10,336 nucleotides of DNA, taken from assembly GCA_025934545.1 (NCBI GenBank), contig JAICXV010000022.1, positions 1 to 10,336 of the forward strand. The letters are read 5' to 3'. Made by a program: the position numbers and the translations under genes. A model generated the notes under the pieces. It had not been told where the DNA came from, searched no databases, and saw only the letters and a list, made by a program, of their open reading frames with translations. This document shows positions 5,924-10,336 of the stretch, piece by piece. The first letter of the stretch is position 1, and each line of letters begins with the position of its first letter. The DNA comes from Verrucomicrobiia bacterium (GTDB taxonomy: Bacteria > Verrucomicrobiota > Verrucomicrobiia > Limisphaerales > Palsa-1400).

Positions 5924-7852
5924 ATGAAAAGGAAGGTCGACGGGCAACCGGATTTGCTGGCGCTTGACTCGGTCCAAAGCGCCCCCCCGCCTGCCGCCAA
6001 ATCGCCTTCTACCGATACCTCGAAACCCGCGATTTCCTCCGACAAAGTGCTCGTACGCAAACGCGATGGTTCGACCGAACCTTTCAGCCGGGCACGCATT
6101 GCCGTGGCGATCGAAAGCGCGTTCAAGGCCGTTCGCAACATTCCCGCGGACGAACCGATGACAGGCGCAATGAACGAAATCGTTAGTGGTCTCGCCGACA
6201 AAATTTCCCAATGGCTGCTTGATCACGCACGCAAGGGAGCGAACCTCGACGTCGAACGGATTCAAGACTCGGTCGAAAATCAAATGATGTGCGACGGCTA
6301 CTTGACCGAAGCGCGCCGATATATTCTCTATCGCGAAGATCGTCGAAAATCGCGCGAAGAGAAAACCGAGGTCCCGCAAACGATTTATGTGGTTCGCCGC
6401 GATGGGCGTCGTGAAGAATTTGACCCCGAACGCATCCGGCATCGGCTAACAGAGGCTGCTGCCGGACTCGAGGGGTGCGACGTCGACGCGTTGCTGCGCG
6501 AAGTAAAAGGTTTTATCGCCGACGGCACAGCGACTGCGCAGATCACAGATATTCTCGTCGCGACCGCCAAAGCGCGTCGTGATGTCTGTGCTGCCTGTGG
6601 CAAAATCGCTTCGCGCCTGTTGCTCAAAGAAATTTATTCCCAGACCATTCCCGAAATTTGCCCGGCGAAAGAATTTCCGGCATTGCACCAGGCGCGGTTC
6701 AGCTATGCCATCCAGGATGCGGTGCACAATAATCAACTCGCCCCCGAGTTGCTCGGCTACGAGTTGGAACATCTCGCGAGTGCATTGAAACTCGAGCGTG
6801 ATGAGTTGCTTGCCGTTGATGGACTGGAATGGATGGCCGATGTTTGCCTGGCACGCGACGGCGAGCGTCGCGTTGAAACTCCGCAATATTTCTGGATGCG
6901 CGTCGCCATGGCGCTGGCGTTTAATGAAGGCGAGGAAAAAGAAAATCGCGCGATTGAATTTTACGAAGCTCTTTCGACGCTCCGCTTTTTGCCATCGGAA
7001 AAGCTTTTGCGCGTTTGCGGCCGCTCTTCCGCCATCATCGCGCGCAACGCCTCGTCGGAGAGTGAAGATGTCCAATTGACCGCCCGGCCCGGCGGCCACG
7101 TCAACCTCGCCGGTCACGTTCAGGCCGGCGCGCTCGACGAGTTGCTGCTCTATAACACTGTCACAACAGGCGTTCGCCTCCTCGACAACGCGATTGATTT
7201 CAAAAAAGATCGCCTCGACGCGATGGCGCAACACGCGCGCGACCATCGCGATATTGCCATTGGCATTATTGGCTACGACGCTGCCGGCGCATCGCTCGAT
7301 CTGGCCGACCGCGCCACCGAAGCCGTCGCCTATTGCGCGGCGCTTAGTTCTGCGGTGCTCGCCGGTGAACGGGATTCGTATCCCGCCTGCTCCGAATCGA
7401 ACTGGACAATTGGCGCGTTGCCATTTGAAGGTTTGAAATTCGCCAAGGCCGACAGCAACACTCCGTCGCAAACGAACCGAGCGCCGTCGAAAGATTGGAC
7501 GTCCGTCCGGGCTGCAATCAAACAAAACGGTATCCGCAATGGCCATCTCCTCGCGCTCACGCCGGCGCCGGCACTGGAAAAACTGATCAGCGACGCGTCA
7601 CTGCCGGCCTCGTTTTCTTCACAACTGGAACGAACAGTGCGCTGTCGAAAATGGGTGGACGGACCGGTATGGATTACGTTGCCGCAATACCTCACCGGAC
7701 CGGATTTCGAACAGGCGTGTTTGCTCGCGCAACAATTGGGCATTCGACCTTTCACTCCGCCGGTTCGTTTAACCATGTCCGACGATCATCTGCTAATCGA
7801 CGCTGCGGCGGCGACGAAGGTGCTCAAACACCTTGTTAGTAAAGGTTCGTAG
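5924..7852 (+). CDS. Double ATP-cone protein with degenerate ribonucleotide reductase alpha domain
   Basis: The first 40 residues of this 642-residue protein are Pro/Ser-rich and probably disordered. ATP-cone 1 spans about 41-142 (VRKRDGSTEPF, 44-54) and ATP-cone 2 about 152-243 (VVRRDGRREEF, 156-166). Residues ~258-357 resemble the RNR large-subunit N-terminal domain, including VETPQYFWMRVA (317-328). Then about 40 residues stand where a normal class I alpha subunit has well over 200. RNR similarity resumes at HVNLAGHV (392-399), VRLLDNAID (417-425), GIIGYD (447-452) and GIRNGHLLALTP (536-547). In the skipped region I find no counterpart of the first redox cysteine or the Asn-Cys-Glu active-site segment. 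The radical-transfer Tyr pair is replaced by TPP (611-613), and the redox C-terminal tail is absent. Active RNRs use ATP-cones to sense ATP/dATP. I infer a catalytically dead nucleotide sensor or regulator of a true RNR. No nrdB or nrdR is adjacent. The frame is intact, so it is not an obvious pseudogene. Confidence 0.75.
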   Translation: MKRKVDGQPDLLALDSVQSAPPPAAKSPSTDTSKPAISSDKVLVRKRDGSTEPFSRARIAVAIESAFKAVRNIPADEPMTGAMNEIVSGLADKISQWLLDHARKGANLDVERIQDSVENQMMCDGYLTEARRYILYREDRRKSREEKTEVPQTIYVVRRDGRREEFDPERIRHRLTEAAAGLEGCDVDALLREVKGFIADGTATAQITDILVATAKARRDVCAACGKIASRLLLKEIYSQTIPEICPAKEFPALHQARFSYAIQDAVHNNQLAPELLGYELEHLASALKLERDELLAVDGLEWMADVCLARDGERRVETPQYFWMRVAMALAFNEGEEKENRAIEFYEALSTLRFLPSEKLLRVCGRSSAIIARNASSESEDVQLTARPGGHVNLAGHVQAGALDELLLYNTVTTGVRLLDNAIDFKKDRLDAMAQHARDHRDIAIGIIGYDAAGASLDLADRATEAVAYCAALSSAVLAGERDSYPACSESNWTIGALPFEGLKFAKADSNTPSQTNRAPSKDWTSVRAAIKQNGIRNGHLLALTPAPALEKLISDASLPASFSSQLERTVRCRKWVDGPVWITLPQYLTGPDFEQACLLAQQLGIRPFTPPVRLTMSDDHLLIDAAAATKVLKHLVSKGS

Positions 7853-7865
7853 TTTTCGCGAACGC

Positions 7866-9110
7866 TTACGCTTCGATTCCGGTGAGCGCGCGTTCTCTCT
7901 CTAGCAACGTTGGATGCGAATAGTAAAACGCGCTGTAGAAGGGATGCGGCACGAGATTGCTCAAATTTTTCTCGTTTAATTTTCGCAACGCGCCAATCAG
8001 CGAGCGCACCTCGTTCATCACCTTAGCGGCGTAGGCATCCGCTTCGTATTCATATTTTCGCGAGAAGAGATGGCCGACCGGCGATAGCCAGAACGTCACC
8101 ACGCCGGCGAGCAAGCCGAACAGTAGAAACGCCGGGACGACGCTGCCGGTTGCAAATCCAAACGGGTAATAAAACCATTCCTGCCTCGCGAGCAATGAGA
8201 TCAAATAAAATCCAACGAGCGTCGCCAATGCGGACCAAACCATCGTCTTGGGAATATGACGCTTCTTGTAATGGCCGATTTCGTGCGCCAGCACCGCCTC
8301 CAATTCCGTCGGCTGCAATTGCTCCACGAGCGTGTCGAACAAAACAATTTTGCGGAAATGTCCGAACCCGGTGAAAAACGCGTTCGAATGTCGCGACCGT
8401 TTGCTGCCGTCCATCACCTGAATGTCTTTGGCGCGAAAACCCACGCGCGTGCCCAGCGCGAGCAATTGGTCGCGCAACGGTCCTTCCGGCAAAGGCGATA
8501 GTTTGTTAAAGAGCGGCAGGATAAGAATCGGTGCGACGACCATCAGCACCAATTGAAAAATCATCATGCAACTCCAAGCCCATAACCACCACCAATTCGG
8601 CACCCACAGAACGAATTTGAAGATCAACCAGAGGAGCGGAAAGCCGAGCGCGACGCCGAGCAACAAGCCTTTGATGCGATCGGCCCAAAATGTTTTCGCG
8701 GTCATCGTGTTGAATCCAAATTGTTGTTCTAAATGAAACTGCGAATACCAATCAAACGGCAGGTCCGGCAGGGTCAGCAGAATTGAAACCGCAACGACAA
8801 AGGCCGCGCCGACCCAAATCGAGTTGCCCAATGAATTGCGAAAAACGTCGTAGAACCACGGAAGAACTCCACTGAACAAAACAACGGCAAGAACGAGCGT
8901 CCCCCACGTCAACTCGAGGCAATGAAAGTCACTTTTCGCCAGCGTGTACTCGACTGATTTCGCATACGTTTCCGGCGGCACCACTTCTTTGAACGCGTCC
9001 GGGACTGCGCCGGCATGGGCCCTGACATGCCGTTGATTTAGAAATTCCAGCCACAGTTGCGCAATCGCGCGAGCGAAAATTAGGACGGTGCATACAATCA
9101 ATACGTTCAC
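7866..9110 (-). CDS. M48 family membrane zinc metalloprotease (Ste24 / CAAX protease 1 type)
   Basis: This 414-residue integral membrane protease has the Ste24 (M48A) layout: several hydrophobic segments (about 66-84, 97-115, 148-170, 174-200, 290-308, 323-345) and the zinc motif HEIGH (276-280), with the third ligand E356 in YEYEADAYA (353-361). HSNAFFTGF (241-249) and the terminal SHPTLLERERAL (398-409) are also family hallmarks. In eukaryotes Ste24 cleaves prenylated proteins; in bacteria these enzymes are thought to act in membrane protein quality control, and prenyl substrates are not expected. The length is normal. The start is a GTG at 9108-9110, chosen because the conserved first membrane segment begins there; upstream the frame soon meets a stop. 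It follows RNase R by 31 bp, so the two are likely co-transcribed. Its stop lies 13 bp from the convergent RNR-like gene. Confidence 0.93.
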   Translation of the reverse strand: MNVLIVCTVLIFARAIAQLWLEFLNQRHVRAHAGAVPDAFKEVVPPETYAKSVEYTLAKSDFHCLELTWGTLVLAVVLFSGVLPWFYDVFRNSLGNSIWVGAAFVVAVSILLTLPDLPFDWYSQFHLEQQFGFNTMTAKTFWADRIKGLLLGVALGFPLLWLIFKFVLWVPNWWWLWAWSCMMIFQLVLMVVAPILILPLFNKLSPLPEGPLRDQLLALGTRVGFRAKDIQVMDGSKRSRHSNAFFTGFGHFRKIVLFDTLVEQLQPTELEAVLAHEIGHYKKRHIPKTMVWSALATLVGFYLISLLARQEWFYYPFGFATGSVVPAFLLFGLLAGVVTFWLSPVGHLFSRKYEYEADAYAAKVMNEVRSLIGALRKLNEKNLSNLVPHPFYSAFYYSHPTLLERERALTGIEA

Positions 9111-9141
9111 TGTTACAATTTACACTGAAATCCCGGACTGG

Positions 9142-10336
9142 TTACTGGTGACGACGTCCCTTGCGTTTCTGCTCGCGGCCGCGGACTTCCTTGTTCACTT
9201 CACGCGCGAGCTCGAAATCCACTTGTTTCTTGTAGGTGTCGACTTTGCAAACCTGCACCATGACTTTGTCGCCCAGTTTGATGACGCGCCGGGTCCGACG
9301 ACCGACGAGGTGATTGCGTTGGGAATCGAATACAAAAAAATCATCCTGCACGGAAGACAGCGGAACGAGTCCACTCATGCCAAGGTCGCTCACATCCACA
9401 AAGAATCCGAAGTTTCGGACATCCGTAACGAGCGCGTTGTATTTGTGGAGCGGACCGTCTTTGAGCTGCGCCTTGAGGAACGCGAACATTTTGACGTCTT
9501 TGCTGTCGCGCTCGGCATCGGCGGAATTTCGTTCCGTTTCGGAAATGTGATCGGTGATCGACTTGAGCGCGAAACCAGTAGCCGAATTTTTGTCGAAGAG
9601 CGCGCGGTGAACCAACAAATCGGCGTAACGACGGATCGGCGAGGTGAAATGCGTGTACTTCGCCTTCGCCAAACCGTAATGGCCAATCGGCTCGATCGCA
9701 TAGCGGGCGCGCATCAGTGATTTCAAAAATCCAATCTTAAGCGCGTTTCCAATCGGAATCGTTCCGAGTCGTTGCAATAACTTTTGCACTTCGGGACGAT
9801 GGCTCAAATTGCCGCAGGGAATATTGTGACTGAGGACTTGTTCGCGATACTCCTGCAACCGCTCGTCATTTGGAGGTTCGTGAATCCGATGTGGGGCCTG
9901 CCGGCGCGTCGCAATCAACTTCGTCGCGACGGCTTCGTTGGCGAGGAGCATGTATTCTTCAATCAGTTGATGCGACGCATCGTTCTCCATTTTCTCGATG
10001 AACAGAACACGGCCATGCGCATCAAGACGGATTTTATTTTCCGGAAAATCCAAATCAAGCGAGCCGGCCTTGAAGCGCGCGCGCCTGATTTTCTGGGCCA
10101 TCGCGTGCGCATCATGCAACATGCGTTCCACGGGATCACCGTTGGGCGGCTCATTCAAAATCGCGAAGGCTTCTTTGTAGGTGAATCGCCGCTTCGAACG
10201 AATCACGGACGGATAAAATTTCGCCTGCAAAACCGCGCCGGCATCCGAGAGCAAAAACTCGACGCACTTGGTCAATCGATCGACACCTGGCTTGAGCGAA
10301 CAAAGCTCGTTGCTCAACGCCTCGGGCAGCATTGGA
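9142..10336 (-). CDS. rnr: Ribonuclease R, C-terminal part (partial, runs off the right edge)
   Basis: RNase R is a processive 3'-5' exoribonuclease that degrades structured RNA and takes part in rRNA quality control. The window holds about 397 C-terminal codons. They begin inside the RNB catalytic domain at PMLPEALSNELCSL, so the Met at 10330-10332 is internal and the true start lies beyond the window. Numbered from that Met, HQLIEEYMLLANE (121-133) and HFTSPIRRYADLLVHR (228-243) are late RNB signatures. An S1 RNA-binding domain follows at about 296-377 (NFGFFVDV, 307-314) and then a short basic tail (REQKRKGRRHQ). The first catalytic aspartates are outside the window, so activity cannot be judged here. 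RNase II is less likely because the tail is basic and the S1 domain follows in the RNase R manner. The protease gene follows after 31 bp. Confidence 0.92.
   Translation of the reverse strand, partial: PMLPEALSNELCSLKPGVDRLTKCVEFLLSDAGAVLQAKFYPSVIRSKRRFTYKEAFAILNEPPNGDPVERMLHDAHAMAQKIRRARFKAGSLDLDFPENKIRLDAHGRVLFIEKMENDASHQLIEEYMLLANEAVATKLIATRRQAPHRIHEPPNDERLQEYREQVLSHNIPCGNLSHRPEVQKLLQRLGTIPIGNALKIGFLKSLMRARYAIEPIGHYGLAKAKYTHFTSPIRRYADLLVHRALFDKNSATGFALKSITDHISETERNSADAERDSKDVKMFAFLKAQLKDGPLHKYNALVTDVRNFGFFVDVSDLGMSGLVPLSSVQDDFFVFDSQRNHLVGRRTRRVIKLGDKVMVQVCKVDTYKKQVDFELAREVNKEVRGREQKRKGRRHQ

Noticed and set aside
5920..5925. A perfect TATAAT at the start of the RNR-like gene
   Set aside because: It overlaps the ATG, so transcription would begin inside the gene, and there is no -35 at a workable distance.
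6989..7104. A frameshift hiding the missing RNR catalytic block in another frame
   Set aside because: Only about 38 codons of DNA lie between the two RNR blocks, so no frame could hold the more than 200 missing residues.
6446..7546. A 366-codon open frame on the - strand opposite the RNR-like gene
   Set aside because: It matches no family I recognise and lies wholly inside a + strand gene with clear ATP-cone and RNR blocks. It is a codon-bias shadow.
7853..7865. A bidirectional terminator between the RNR-like and M48 genes
   Set aside because: The gap is 13 bp with only a TTCGCGAA palindrome (7854-7861) and no adequate stem or T-tract.

Overview
The window carries bacterial housekeeping and envelope genes. 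It is most likely from a Verrucomicrobiota lineage of the Pedosphaera/Limisphaera type. This is an inference from moderate GC with tight gene packing, leaders with no recognisable Shine-Dalgarno sequence, the yceD-rpmF-plsX-fabH order, and an intergenic repeat with TGTAGGAG ends that resembles repeats I remember from such genomes. There is no phage, CRISPR, tRNA or rRNA signature.

Left part (1-3087, + strand): the last codons of an upstream gene (possibly coaD), then yceD (DUF177), rpmF (ribosomal protein L32), an intergenic stretch of 228 bp, plsX and fabH. yceD and rpmF serve the ribosome. plsX and fabH serve phospholipid and fatty acid synthesis and overlap by 4 bp (ATGA). The rpmF-plsX gap holds a probable intrinsic terminator and a 110-bp element with 13-bp terminal inverted repeats that ends 10 bp before plsX.

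Middle part: nagA (GlcNAc-6-phosphate deacetylase) is on the - strand, overlaps the fabH tail by 14 bp, and is preceded by a small outer-membrane beta-barrel gene 12 bp upstream. Divergent from that barrel gene is a membrane-anchored alpha/beta hydrolase (+). These three genes look like cell-envelope and amino-sugar functions.

Right part: a 642-residue protein (+) carries two ATP-cone domains and a shrunken ribonucleotide reductase large-subunit fold that appears to have lost its catalytic residues. It is the most unusual gene here. Convergent to it are a Ste24-type M48 membrane metalloprotease and the C-terminal part of RNase R, probably co-transcribed on the - strand. RNase R runs off the right edge.

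The strongest candidate for undescribed biology is the RNR-like double ATP-cone protein at 5924-7852. It keeps the nucleotide-sensing modules and part of the fold but lacks the radical and cysteine chemistry, so it may be a nucleotide-sensing pseudoenzyme.
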